From: Pedobacter jeongneungensis
Lineage (GTDB): Bacteria > Bacteroidota > Bacteroidia > Sphingobacteriales > Sphingobacteriaceae
Direction: 5' to 3'
Assembly (NCBI RefSeq): GCF_000633455.1
Contig: NZ_AYMG01000038.1
Location: 62,001-126,000 of the forward strand
DNA: 64,000 nt
How positions within the stretch are numbered: the stretch's first letter is position 1; every line of letters starts with the position of its first letter. The notes below the pieces were generated by a model. The model had not been told where the DNA came from. It made no database searches and saw only the letters and a program-made list of their open reading frames with translations. This document shows positions 8,557-16,730 of the stretch, one piece after another. Made by a program: the position numbers and the translations under genes.

Positions 8557-9777
8557 TTATTTAACGTTCTGGATCGCCGTTATTAAGCCGCCTTCTACTT
8601 TAAGGCCTTTTATAGCTGTGCTGGTTGCAGCGTCAATCTTATAAACCCAGGTATTACCATCAGTTAAGTTAACCCCGACATAGCCTACTCCATTTTTTGC
8701 GGAATAATTCGTAGTGGTTATGCTGGAGATAGTTGCCACCTCAGGAAAACCAGTTACCGGAGTTACCGTTTTGTTCAACACGTCTACGATTGCTAATTTG
8801 CGGCCTGTTGTGTATGCTCCTCTGGTTGCTTTTGGCTCTATATTGGCAACAAATTTGTTCGAGCCAACATATAACCAATTGGTTATTACATACCCGTTTG
8901 ATGCTGCTTCAAAATCCATTAAGTAAGATTGATCAAACTCTTCAGTTCCTGATTTAATTCTGGTAATTGATGAGGGTTTGCTTGAAGTTAAAACGCCACC
9001 TTTCATAGCTACTGAAGAAGAAAAAGCATAAGTATCGCCATTTTCAACTACTTCGAGTGCATCGGTAAAATATCTACCTATAAAACTTGTTCTGGTATCT
9101 TTAATCGTCTTTTCATATTGCATAGATGGATAAGAATAAACAGCAATACCTGCATAATTTGGATAATCTGTTTCGAAAGTACGACCTGTGATGGAGAAGA
9201 ATGGCGCGTAAACTTTATTTCCAACCTGTTTTAGCCAGCTGAAATGCGCAATTTCACCATTACCGCTTGGAGCAACAGCATCTAAAGTTCCCTCAGTGGT
9301 TTGAAGATTCGTAGTGGAACTGACAATATACCAGTTTGCTAAAGTTGCACCTGTTGCAGCATAGGTTCTGGGCACTTTAACCATTAGAATGTCCTTATTC
9401 ACTGGTGCAAAAGCCTGGACCGTAGCAGCAGTGAAATCAGTCAACTTATTCAGTTTACCTTCTTTGATATTATAAACCGTTACTGCACCAGGATTACCCT
9501 GTCCGTATAGCATACTGAAGAATTTATCTCCTAGGGTTACATAGTAACGATAAGTACCGTCTTGCTCGGTACCATTACCTTTAATTGATACTGTCCCGGA
9601 TTCCAAACTACCGGCGGTAACCAGGTAGTCCGCCACTCCGGTAGATGCAACCGGGGTTACTGCTAATACGAAATTGCCTGGGTTTTCAGCAACAGGTTCC
9701 GAATTGTTTTTTTTACAAGAGCTAAATACTGCGGTGAATGCCAGCGCAACAAGCGCTTTAGTAATTGTTGATTTCAT
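8557..9777 (-). CDS. DUF4374 domain lipoprotein
   Basis: A signal peptide ends in SSC (Cys21) followed by KKNN, an outer-membrane-type lipoprotein start in Bacteroidota. The 385-residue mature part has repeated strands typical of a beta-propeller-like DUF4374 protein, such as YLVTAGSLESGTVS near the start, RYYVTLGDKFFSMLYGQGN, and VANIEPKA and LAIVDVLNK late in the protein. DUF4374 proteins are usually encoded beside TonB receptors and PepSY proteins and are thought to be cell-surface ligand-binding partners. It starts 18 bp after the receptor gene. Confidence 0.85.
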   Translation of the reverse strand: MKSTITKALVALAFTAVFSSCKKNNSEPVAENPGNFVLAVTPVASTGVADYLVTAGSLESGTVSIKGNGTEQDGTYRYYVTLGDKFFSMLYGQGNPGAVTVYNIKEGKLNKLTDFTAATVQAFAPVNKDILMVKVPRTYAATGATLANWYIVSSTTNLQTTEGTLDAVAPSGNGEIAHFSWLKQVGNKVYAPFFSITGRTFETDYPNYAGIAVYSYPSMQYEKTIKDTRTSFIGRYFTDALEVVENGDTYAFSSSVAMKGGVLTSSKPSSITRIKSGTEEFDQSYLMDFEAASNGYVITNWLYVGSNKFVANIEPKATRGAYTTGRKLAIVDVLNKTVTPVTGFPEVATISSITTTNYSAKNGVGYVGVNLTDGNTWVYKIDAATSTAIKGLKVEGGLITAIQNVK

Positions 9778-9795
9778 ATTGATTTTTATTTATGA

Positions 9796-12147
9796 TTAAG
9801 ATTTGTTAAGAAAATATCTAAGGTTTAGATAGAAGCCACGACCGGGTTTCTGTAAGCTGAAGTTATCATACAAAGGCTTGTCTGTAATGTTTTTGGCTTC
9901 CAGGGAAACATTATATCTGCCATTTTTCATACTGTAAACAAAATTTAAATCATGTGCCAGTTGGGTCGGAATGCCTTTTTTATCAGAAGCCTGGTCCCGC
10001 CCTCCTAAACTCGGCCAGTATAGATAGAAAGAATTAACGTATAGTAAGTTGTAGCCTAAGGTTAAATTGTTACCCTTTTTGCCAATATCTCTAAATGAAG
10101 CGCTGATATCCATGTTACCGAACAAATAGGGAATATTTGGCATCTGATCTAAGTAAACGGGACTTACCCCATTGTAATTAGGTTCATATTGTTGAAGATT
10201 CTGCAAATACTGATAAGTAACCGTTGCGCCGGCAGTTAACCAGTTTTTATAGGAATATCTGACCTCTGCATCGGTACCCAAAGTTCTGACGCCTGCTCGG
10301 TTATCAGCTGTTGTTTTAGTTTGATTGTTATTTAACCGGTTGTAAATAAAGTCTGCCGAGTACCGATAAACACCATTTGCGGTGACAGAGAAACGGTTAA
10401 TTTCATTGATTTTGAAATTGTAAATCACACCGACATTAATGTTATCGCTCTTTTCGGGCTTAAGTGCCGGGTTCGCTTCCTGATTTTCCAGGTCACCGAA
10501 TATTTCTGTTGCCTCGGGCATTCTATTGGTTAACTCGTAAGAGGTTCTCAGTTGCAGGTTTCTGCTTAAAAAGTAAGCAAGCGCCAGTCCATATCCCATT
10601 TTATCAGTTGAAGAAGAAACATTTCTGGATCCGATTATATTCTTCTGATTAATATATTTACCGAAAAAATTGGTGCTCCATTTGTTATCTACATCATAAC
10701 TATATCCGAAACCAAGAACATTTTTATTCATTTTTTTGGCTGGGTCGAGCGCATTGTTGGCAGGAAATAAAATGTTGTCTGTTTTTCTGTTGAAGGTGGA
10801 AAATACATTGTTAACCGCGAGGGAATGATGTTCCGCAATTTTGTAGCTAACCATAGTGGTTAGCAAACCATTATTATTTTCGAATTTAGAGAGCTGCCCG
10901 CCATCTCTTTCGCCCATTGTTGCCTTTGGATCACGAATGCCATCCCAATCGTATTTCGCATAAGCGGTGTCGATGGTTTTTTCGTATCCTAGATTATAAT
11001 TCGCATTTAATGTTACATCCAAGCCCTTAACCAAATTTGTTTTCTGGTATTTAAGGGTCGGCATTATGATGGTACCACGCCTGTGCAATTGACCAAAAAC
11101 CGCATCAGGTCTCGCGCCAGTCTGTATTTCTTTATAGTTTTTGCCCAGGGTAATTCCCAGCAATAAATTATCGGCAAAAGACTTGCCCACAAAGCCTACA
11201 TTGGCAATTAGGGTTTCGTTATGATAGGTGTCGTTAAATCTCCTCTGCGAACTTTCGGTGGTACCTTGAAGAACCCTTACCAGCCGTTCAGGTAAATCTG
11301 TTTTATAATTATTATCTGAATAGTTCTGAAAAGCATTAAGCTGAACTGTGAAACCACTTTTTGATGTAAGTGCAGCATTTACAACAGAGCGATGGGTGTT
11401 AAAACTTCCGAAAGAATAAGATGCATCTATGTAATTTCGATGCTTGTTTCCTGTAACAATATTAACCGCACCGCCGAGGGCATCAGAACCCAACCATAGC
11501 GGCACAACACCTTTGTAAACCTCAACACGCTCGGCTAGATTTATAGGTATGTTGTTAATCTGAAAAGAAGAACCGAAGTTGTCCATAGGTATACCGTCTA
11601 TAAAATAGCGAATGTGATTACCCGAAAAACCATTAAGCGATACATTAAAACTGGAGCCGACACCACCGGTTTCCCGTACGCGCACACCTGCTACTCTATC
11701 CAAAGCACCTGAAATATCCAGCGTGGTATTGTAGAGTTTGGTTGCATCGATCGCCGTCACATTAAATGCCTGCCTGTTAACTTCCTGAGCTTTTGTTCTG
11801 CCCAGAACATTCACAGTTTCCATCTGCTCGGCGTTTTCAGTAACAGAAAAATTAATTTTCATTTCCTGGCCGGCAGATAGGCTAATGTCTTTTTTTTGTG
11901 TTTTGAATCCTACTGCAGAAACATGGATACTATAGTTTCCAGGAGCTAGATTATAAATTTTGAATAATCCATTATCATCTGATACAGAACCAAAATTTAT
12001 TTTTTGAACTTTAACTGTGGCGCCTGGAAGAGGGTCGCCAGCGCTGGTTTTTACATAGCCCGATATGCTTGAGGTCTGTTTTTGGGCGTAGCTGAAAATT
12101 ACATTGGCACATAGCATTGCCGTTAGCAAAATTTTCTTAATTTGCAT
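9796..12147 (-). CDS. TonB-dependent outer-membrane receptor (siderophore/iron type)
   Basis: The 783-aa protein has a signal peptide ending near SYAQ, a carboxypeptidase-regulatory-like beta domain (about residues 25-112, with GSVSDDNGLFKIYNLAPGNY), a plug (about 115-235, with GVRVRETGG, DGIPMD and EVYKGVVPLWLGSDALGG) and a 22-strand-type barrel ending in an aromatic C-terminus (RYFLNKS). It is shorter than SusC proteins and has no SusD partner, which fits a siderophore or metal-chelate receptor. It leads the operon with DUF4374, two small membrane proteins, PepSY and a hydrolase. Regulation is probably from the promoter at 12229-12260. The ligand is not identifiable. Confidence 0.9.
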   Translation of the reverse strand: MQIKKILLTAMLCANVIFSYAQKQTSSISGYVKTSAGDPLPGATVKVQKINFGSVSDDNGLFKIYNLAPGNYSIHVSAVGFKTQKKDISLSAGQEMKINFSVTENAEQMETVNVLGRTKAQEVNRQAFNVTAIDATKLYNTTLDISGALDRVAGVRVRETGGVGSSFNVSLNGFSGNHIRYFIDGIPMDNFGSSFQINNIPINLAERVEVYKGVVPLWLGSDALGGAVNIVTGNKHRNYIDASYSFGSFNTHRSVVNAALTSKSGFTVQLNAFQNYSDNNYKTDLPERLVRVLQGTTESSQRRFNDTYHNETLIANVGFVGKSFADNLLLGITLGKNYKEIQTGARPDAVFGQLHRRGTIIMPTLKYQKTNLVKGLDVTLNANYNLGYEKTIDTAYAKYDWDGIRDPKATMGERDGGQLSKFENNNGLLTTMVSYKIAEHHSLAVNNVFSTFNRKTDNILFPANNALDPAKKMNKNVLGFGYSYDVDNKWSTNFFGKYINQKNIIGSRNVSSSTDKMGYGLALAYFLSRNLQLRTSYELTNRMPEATEIFGDLENQEANPALKPEKSDNINVGVIYNFKINEINRFSVTANGVYRYSADFIYNRLNNNQTKTTADNRAGVRTLGTDAEVRYSYKNWLTAGATVTYQYLQNLQQYEPNYNGVSPVYLDQMPNIPYLFGNMDISASFRDIGKKGNNLTLGYNLLYVNSFYLYWPSLGGRDQASDKKGIPTQLAHDLNFVYSMKNGRYNVSLEAKNITDKPLYDNFSLQKPGRGFYLNLRYFLNKS

Positions 12148-12190
12148 GACTTTTAACTGAGATTAAAGGTGAGCCGGTTTTCCGGTTTTT

Positions 12191-12222
12191 GCCACACGGG
12201 TCCGAACCGTGTGGCTTTTTTT
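12191..12222. terminator. Perfect hairpin in the receptor leader
   Basis: GCCACACGG (12191-12199) pairs with CCGTGTGGC (12207-12215) around 7 bases. On the plus strand it is followed by seven T, the form of a rho-independent terminator. On the minus strand it lies at the extreme 5' end of the predicted receptor mRNA. No plus-strand gene ends just before it, so it may block antisense transcription, or be a 5' mRNA stabiliser for the uptake operon. Confidence 0.6.
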
Positions 12223-12228
12223 ATGGCG

Positions 12229-12260
12229 CAAATATAAATTTTATTTAGACTAATTACAAA
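12229..12260 (-). promoter_or_regulatory. Bacteroidota-type promoter of the uptake operon
   Basis: On the minus strand TATATTTG (12236-12229) matches the -7 consensus TAnnTTTG exactly, and TTTG (12260-12257) lies 20 bases upstream, matching the -33 element and spacing. Transcription would start near 12222, giving a leader of about 75 nt before the receptor ATG at 12147. No Fur-like box was recognised by eye. Confidence 0.6.
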
Positions 12261-12348
12261 TAGATTCTTGCCACGATAGATCTCCGCTATCAGGATGCCC
12301 CCTCGTCTCGGCATAGATTTTTATTAATTATGAGACACAAAGCAATCT

Positions 12349-12374
12349 GCCAGGCTTTATTTCGCCTGGCTTTT
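12349..12374 (+). terminator. Hairpin with T-run upstream of the AraC gene
   Basis: GCCAGGC (12349-12355) pairs with GCCTGGC (12364-12370), followed by TTTT. It has the form of a plus-strand terminator and sits between the receptor promoter and the AraC gene. What it would terminate is unclear; a short plus-strand RNA between the two hairpins is possible but unsupported. The remaining DNA of 12261-12505 shows no gene. Confidence 0.5.
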
Positions 12375-12505
12375 AGATAAAAAAAAATTAAAATCATTTA
12401 ATTAATTTTGGTTTGATTTTTCTGAATTCAAACTGCTGTTTTTTGATGGAGCTAGAAAAGTATGGTTTTTTCTATCTTTAGTTTTGATATTACCCCTTAA
12501 AGCTG

Positions 12506-13378
12506 ATGCATAATAAGCAGAAAAAAATACCAGTCAATACCATGGATGATTTCTTTAGACAGGGTATTGCACTGGATCGGAATCCGATCAGCAAGTCGGA
12601 TTTTACTGCGGCTTTTCAAAAACAGGAAGCAACCCAGTCCCACCGGGATGAAGGCTATACTTTTCATATTCTGGAAAAGGGAAGTGTGAAAATAGAAATT
12701 GATTTTAAATTTTATGAGGTATCTTCCCCAGCTGTGGTTTACCTACATCCTGACCAGGTACACCGGATGCGGGATATTGAGGATATCGTCGTTTGCTCGC
12801 TGTCAATGAGTGGTGAAAAGCTGAATACTGCCTACCTGGACATCCTGGAAGAGTTATCAACTGCAATTCCCCTAGCCTTAGGTGCCGAAGCTTTCACTGC
12901 GATTTCTGATTGTTTTGCGCTTTGCCTGAAATTCTACCATAATAAAGCAGCCAGGCTGCATCCACTCCTGGTGCGGGATAGCTGTAATGTGCTGATCGGT
13001 CTGTTGCTGTCTGAATTCATGAATCAGAAAAAACCGCAGGATGTTTTTTCGCGCTACGATAAAGTAGCCAAATCTTTCCGCCGACTGGTGGAAGAAAACT
13101 ATCGTTGCTTAAAGCGTGCTGGTGAATACGCTGAATTATTACATATCTCAACGCCTTATCTGAATGAATGCATTAAAAACGTTACCGGATTTACCGCTTC
13201 TCAGGCGATCCAGGAACGGATAATGCTCGAGGCTAAAAGACTGCTCTACCATACCGGCAAATCCGTAAAAGAAATTGCATTTGATTTAGGTTATACCGAT
13301 TATCCTTATTTCTCCAGGTTGTTTTCCAAGACAACTGGTCTATCGGCAAAAGCGTTCCGATCCAAAAACCTCGATTAG
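12506..13378 (+). CDS. AraC-family transcriptional regulator
   Basis: The C-terminal ~100 residues hold the two helix-turn-helix motifs of AraC proteins: YAELLHISTPYLNECIKNVTG and then VKEIAFDLGYTDYPYFSRLF with TGLSAKAFR. The N-terminal part (about residues 30-120) looks like a cupin-type sensing domain with SHRDEGYTFHILEKGS and VVYLHPDQVHRM. The length of 290 aa is normal. It is followed after 78 bp by a FAD monooxygenase gene in the same direction, so that gene is the likely target or partner. ATG 12506 is the only suitable start. Confidence 0.9.
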   Translation: MHNKQKKIPVNTMDDFFRQGIALDRNPISKSDFTAAFQKQEATQSHRDEGYTFHILEKGSVKIEIDFKFYEVSSPAVVYLHPDQVHRMRDIEDIVVCSLSMSGEKLNTAYLDILEELSTAIPLALGAEAFTAISDCFALCLKFYHNKAARLHPLLVRDSCNVLIGLLLSEFMNQKKPQDVFSRYDKVAKSFRRLVEENYRCLKRAGEYAELLHISTPYLNECIKNVTGFTASQAIQERIMLEAKRLLYHTGKSVKEIAFDLGYTDYPYFSRLFSKTTGLSAKAFRSKNLD

Positions 13379-13456
13379 TCCAACGATTACCGCGTTTGGT
13401 TCTTTTACTGACAGGAGCATTTAGGGAATTTTGTGCTGTATAAATTGATATTTAAA

Positions 13457-14578
13457 ATGGAACAAAATAAAAAAGTGCTAATCTCCGGAGCCAGTTTTGC
13501 CGGTTTGACTTTGGCCTACTGGATGAATCAACTAGGTTATCAGGTGACGATTGTTGAAGTTGGCGGCAGCTTAAAAAAAGGTGGAACGCCCGTAGATATT
13601 AAAGACCGTACAATTGAAATTGTCAAAAGAATGGGTATTTATGAGCAGATTAAAGCCCAACGGGTGGGCCCTGAAAAATGGGAATTTAAGAATTCTGCAG
13701 ATGAGACCGGTTATAGCTTAGTGATGAAGCAGCCTGCTGAAGCATTTTCGGCTGATGAGTTTGAAATCGAAAGGGATACTTTGCTGGAAATGCTTTATAA
13801 ACTCATTGAAGGCGAGGTTGAGCTGATTTTTAATAACAGTGTTGCTGAACTTCTGGAAACCGATGAGCACGTGGAGGTTACTTTTAAGGACGGCAAAAAA
13901 GAAAATTACCTCCATATATTCGCTTGCGATGGGATACACTCTAATGTTCGCAAGATCTGGTTTGGCAAGGAAGCGGAGTATGTGCATTTTCTGGGGCAGT
14001 ATTTCTCGATTGCGGTAGTGGATAAGTTATTGGTGGATAATGGAACCTACCAGATGTATTCTATAGCAAATAAAGGCTTGGCTTTGTATGCGCATAACAA
14101 AAAGACCGATGTAATCTTTACTTTCAGACCTGATCGGGAAATTATTTATGATTTCCGCAATCAGGAAGAGCTGAAGACTATTCTATCAGATCAGATGAGA
14201 GGTATGGGCTGGCGCGCGCAGGAGCTGGAAAGGGAATTATTGGATTCATCCGCCTTTTACTTTGACGCTTTCGCTCAGGTTAAGATGTCTTCTTGGAGTA
14301 AAGGAAAAGTGGCACTGGTGGGTGATGCGGGCTATTGCGCCTCTCCCGCTGCCGGAATGGGCGGCTCGCTGGCGATCATCGGGGCTACTGCGCTTGCGGA
14401 TGCGCTGTCAAATGCTGATGGCGATTATCTTAAAGCTTTTGAACTTTATGATAAGAACTTAAGACCGTTTATTGACGAAATCCAGGCAATGGCTTTACAG
14501 ACGCTTGATCAATTATTACCGGCAACCGATCAGCAGGCCATGGACATGTGGCAGAACGGACTCTCTTTTTTATCCTAA
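13457..14578 (+). CDS. FAD-dependent monooxygenase
   Basis: From ATG 13457 the protein begins with a Rossmann FAD-binding motif (VLISGASFAGLTLAYW, the GxGxxG-type loop at about 11-16), continues with an acidic ribose-binding strand (VTIVEVG), a substrate-domain sheet, and the second FAD motif GKVALVGDAGYCASPAAGMG (about 285-305), which places the pyrophosphate and flavin. This is the class A flavin hydroxylase group that includes TetX and urate or aromatic hydroxylases; the substrate cannot be told. The earlier start at 13433 adds eight residues before the Rossmann strand and is less likely. Cotranscription with the AraC gene is plausible. Confidence 0.85.
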   Translation: MEQNKKVLISGASFAGLTLAYWMNQLGYQVTIVEVGGSLKKGGTPVDIKDRTIEIVKRMGIYEQIKAQRVGPEKWEFKNSADETGYSLVMKQPAEAFSADEFEIERDTLLEMLYKLIEGEVELIFNNSVAELLETDEHVEVTFKDGKKENYLHIFACDGIHSNVRKIWFGKEAEYVHFLGQYFSIAVVDKLLVDNGTYQMYSIANKGLALYAHNKKTDVIFTFRPDREIIYDFRNQEELKTILSDQMRGMGWRAQELERELLDSSAFYFDAFAQVKMSSWSKGKVALVGDAGYCASPAAGMGGSLAIIGATALADALSNADGDYLKAFELYDKNLRPFIDEIQAMALQTLDQLLPATDQQAMDMWQNGLSFLS

Positions 14579-14635
14579 AAACTGTTCACCCAGTTAAATT
14601 AAAGTTTAACCTCAGATGAGCGGGCGGAACGCCAA

Positions 14636-15023
14636 TCAAAAATTGAGGCTGGATGAATAAAGCTGCCTGGAAACTTCCCGGTTCGTTAGGTGATCGCTGA
14701 AGACCACTTTGGCGGATTTTAAGGCATAGGCCGTCAGGATTTCCTGACTCACACCCTCCTCGAGTAGCACATAATCTGAAAGCCAGTTTTTCTAGGTAAG
14801 CTTCTAGATTTTCTCTCTTCATAAAATTCCCCTATTCTATGCTGTATGATGGTTTTGAGGTAGCGGATGAAACGGCAGGCAATGAGCTGATAAGAAAAGG
14901 TCTCTGCTTTTTCTGAAAGCATCTGCCAGGCGTAACGGTCAAAATGAGCCGAGATAGCTTGTGCAATCTGGAATGCCGGATTTTAACAACTGCTGGCTTC
15001 AATTTTGGGTTCAAAATGAATTA
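14636..15023 (-). pseudogene. Decayed gene with frameshifts
   Basis: Read leftward, protein-like sequence jumps between frames: NPKLKPAVVKI, then AFQIAQAISAHFDRYAWQML and ETFSYQLIACRFIRYLKTII in a second frame, then MKRENLEAYLEKLA, and finally EILTAYALKSAKVVFSDHL ending at TGA 14638-14636. At least two frameshifts are needed to join them. The parent is a helical protein I do not recognise; two overlapping small genes are also possible. Repeat copy B begins immediately upstream. Confidence 0.4.
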
Positions 15024-15034
15024 AAGAACTGATT

Positions 15035-15148
15035 GGAAAAACCAATCCACTTGACCCCTCTTAGCCAAAACACCATCACATTAACATTCAACAATCTACA
15101 ATAATTTTATTTCTGGTTGAGCGGAGTCAATTTATTCTGGTTTATCCA
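15035..15148. repeat. Long direct repeat, copy B
   Basis: Matches copy A at 4625-4738 in the same orientation, sharing the blocks CAATCCACTTGAC, CATTCAACAAT and TTTATTCTGGTTTATCC with scattered differences. Sequences beyond both ends differ between the copies, so the repeat unit has definite borders. The two copies are 10.3 kb apart. Confidence 0.65.
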
Positions 15149-15171
15149 ATGAAATCTCAAAATTTGATAGT

Positions 15172-15501
15172 ATGATCGAAAAAGCCCTCGAACTTTTAAC
15201 CCAGAAAAAGATTGAGCTTACGGAATTCCTTACATTAAAGACAAGGATTTTCACAGGCAAAGAGAGCTATTAGTAGTTAAGCAGTCCAAGCTAAGCGAGA
15301 ATAAAAATTATATTCAAAAAGAATTAATTCTTGCAAAATGCCTAGAGAGCTTCGGAAATTTAGGAGAAATCTATGAGCAAACAAACATCGAAAGAATACG
15401 TACACTTTTAGGATTAATATTGGATGCTAAGCTTATTTACAGCAATAACAGTTTTTTACAATTACAGATCATCAAATCTGCTAATCTAATCCAGTATAGA
15501 T
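15172..15501 (+). pseudogene. Frameshifted small gene
   Basis: ATG 15172 opens a 33-residue frame (MIEKALELLTQKKIELTEFL) that stops at 15273. From about 15240 another frame continues with KDKDFHRQRELLVVKQ, LILAKCLESFGNLGEIYEQT and ends QIIKSANLIQYR at about 15500. Both parts read as one helical protein broken by a frameshift, though a stop/start pair cannot be excluded. Family unknown. Confidence 0.3.
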
Positions 15502-15502
15502 A

Positions 15503-15694
15503 ATGGAGATTAAAGAACAAGAAACATTGCTAAACGAAATAGCACGAATATTAAAAACTGAAGAAACAATCACAGACTTAGAAGAACTTGATAGAATACA
15601 TAATTTAATATACACAATCTGTGTTGTTGCTATGGAGAATCAGTTAAATATAATCGAGAAGGAATCTCAAGTTTTTTCAAAAAAGTTCTTTTAG
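15503..15694 (+). CDS. Small acidic hypothetical protein, 63 aa
   Basis: ATG 15503 follows the preceding frame's stop almost directly. The product is helical and acidic (IARILKTEETITDLEELDRI). From about 15675 another frame carries protein-like residues onward (IIIRITVELSQKHKHLNIRY, then PMVHRTSKISLKTWIERDY) to a stop near 15896, which suggests the gene was longer and has frameshifted. It ends at a terminator hairpin. No function can be given. Confidence 0.35.
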   Translation: MEIKEQETLLNEIARILKTEETITDLEELDRIHNLIYTICVVAMENQLNIIEKESQVFSKKFF

Positions 15695-15884
15695 GAATAC
15701 ATCAATTATTATTAGAATAACTGTCGAACTTTCACAAAAACATAAACATCTAAATATTAGATATTTGAAAATAACTGAGCCTAAAAAAGTCAAATCCCCA
15801 ATGGTACATCGAACATCAAAAATCAGCCTTAAAACATGGATTGAGCGGGATTATCAAAATAATATAAATTTTAACAAAAAAAAG

Positions 15885-15913
15885 AAAGTGCCATAGGATT
15901 CCTAAGGCACTTT
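15885..15913. terminator. Strong hairpin terminator
   Basis: AAAGTGCC (15885-15892) pairs with GGCACTTT (15906-15913); after one A/A mismatch TAGG pairs with CCTA around a 3-base loop. A-rich and T-rich flanks allow function in both directions. It closes the small-gene cluster at 15172-15884 and precedes the basic small protein. Confidence 0.6.
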
Positions 15914-15964
15914 TCTTAAAACGGGTCGACAAAGGTTCTAATAAGCAATAAATTTGTTGCTGAT

Positions 15965-16153
15965 TTGAAGCGAATCGCAGAACTAGACACTAAGATGACA
16001 GAGTATAATGAACTCGGCAGATTGATGAAATTGCGAAAAGAAAGTGAAAAATTAATCCCAAAGGTAGTTGACAAAAAGAAAAAAATTAGGGCTAAAAGGA
16101 AAGCGAGAAAGGTTACACTAAAAAAATGGATACTCAATATTTCTGATGACTAA
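15965..16153 (+). CDS. Small basic protein, paralogue of the window-start fragment
   Basis: The frame encodes about 62 residues from TTG 15965 (or 52 from ATG 15995) with a charged helix (LGRLMKLRKESEKLI) and a strongly basic tail ending NISDD. The tail repeats the C-terminus encoded at 1-81 with mostly silent base changes. The frame is open from 15920, but no better start exists after the terminator. Function unknown; nucleic-acid binding is conceivable from charge. Confidence 0.4.
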   Translation: MKRIAELDTKMTEYNELGRLMKLRKESEKLIPKVVDKKKKIRAKRKARKVTLKKWILNISDD

Positions 16154-16730
16154 TTAGTCTCTTGAGGATTTCAGAAATTATAAAAACCGGATTCAGATCA
16201 CAAGTGTCCAAAGCTGTCAAAGCCTTACCGAAGGGTTCAACCAAATTTACAATAAAACCCTCCCTATCTTCTCTAAAAACATCAAGAAATCCGTTCTGTA
16301 CCCCACATTTTCTCAAAGTCAACGACCATAACTTTAAGCTTGTCTACCACATCCGCACCCAAACCGACGTCGTTATATTTCCCATTGGCATCAGAAGCCG
16401 AAAAACTGACCTCCGAACTATTCATTACTCCCAACCATCTGGCAACCTGGAAGTCTCAATCAGCGCAATATCTACCATCCGCCCGACTTCCTTATTCTTT
16501 CCAATGACTTCCTAACCATCCATTTCTTATCCAAACCACCAACCGCGACACCAAGTGCTCCATTGCCCTCAGAATGAGAAGAAAGATGGTAAGCCTAGAG
16601 CCTGGTGATTGATAATCCATTTATGAATATATATTGAAGGTTTCATTTCAAAAAATTTTGCCCGTATGTGGTCAGCTTTTTTTTTATAACCACACATTCT
16701 CGTATATTGGGACAGCTAAAGTTATCGCTC
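16154..16730. other. Probable decayed coding DNA before the defence island
   Basis: A plus frame (16162-16515, 117 codons) includes PKGSTKFTIKPSLSSLKTSR and NDHNFKLVYHIRTQTDVVIF; the opposite strand also has a 62-codon frame at 16134-16322. Base composition here is richer in C than the neighbours, unlike the AT-rich flanks. I cannot decide which, if either, frame is real. It marks the left edge of the defence island. Confidence 0.3.

Noticed and set aside
16162..16515. RelE-type toxin
   Set aside because: A short FKLVYHI-like stretch is suggestive, but the rest does not fit the fold and no antitoxin gene is adjacent.
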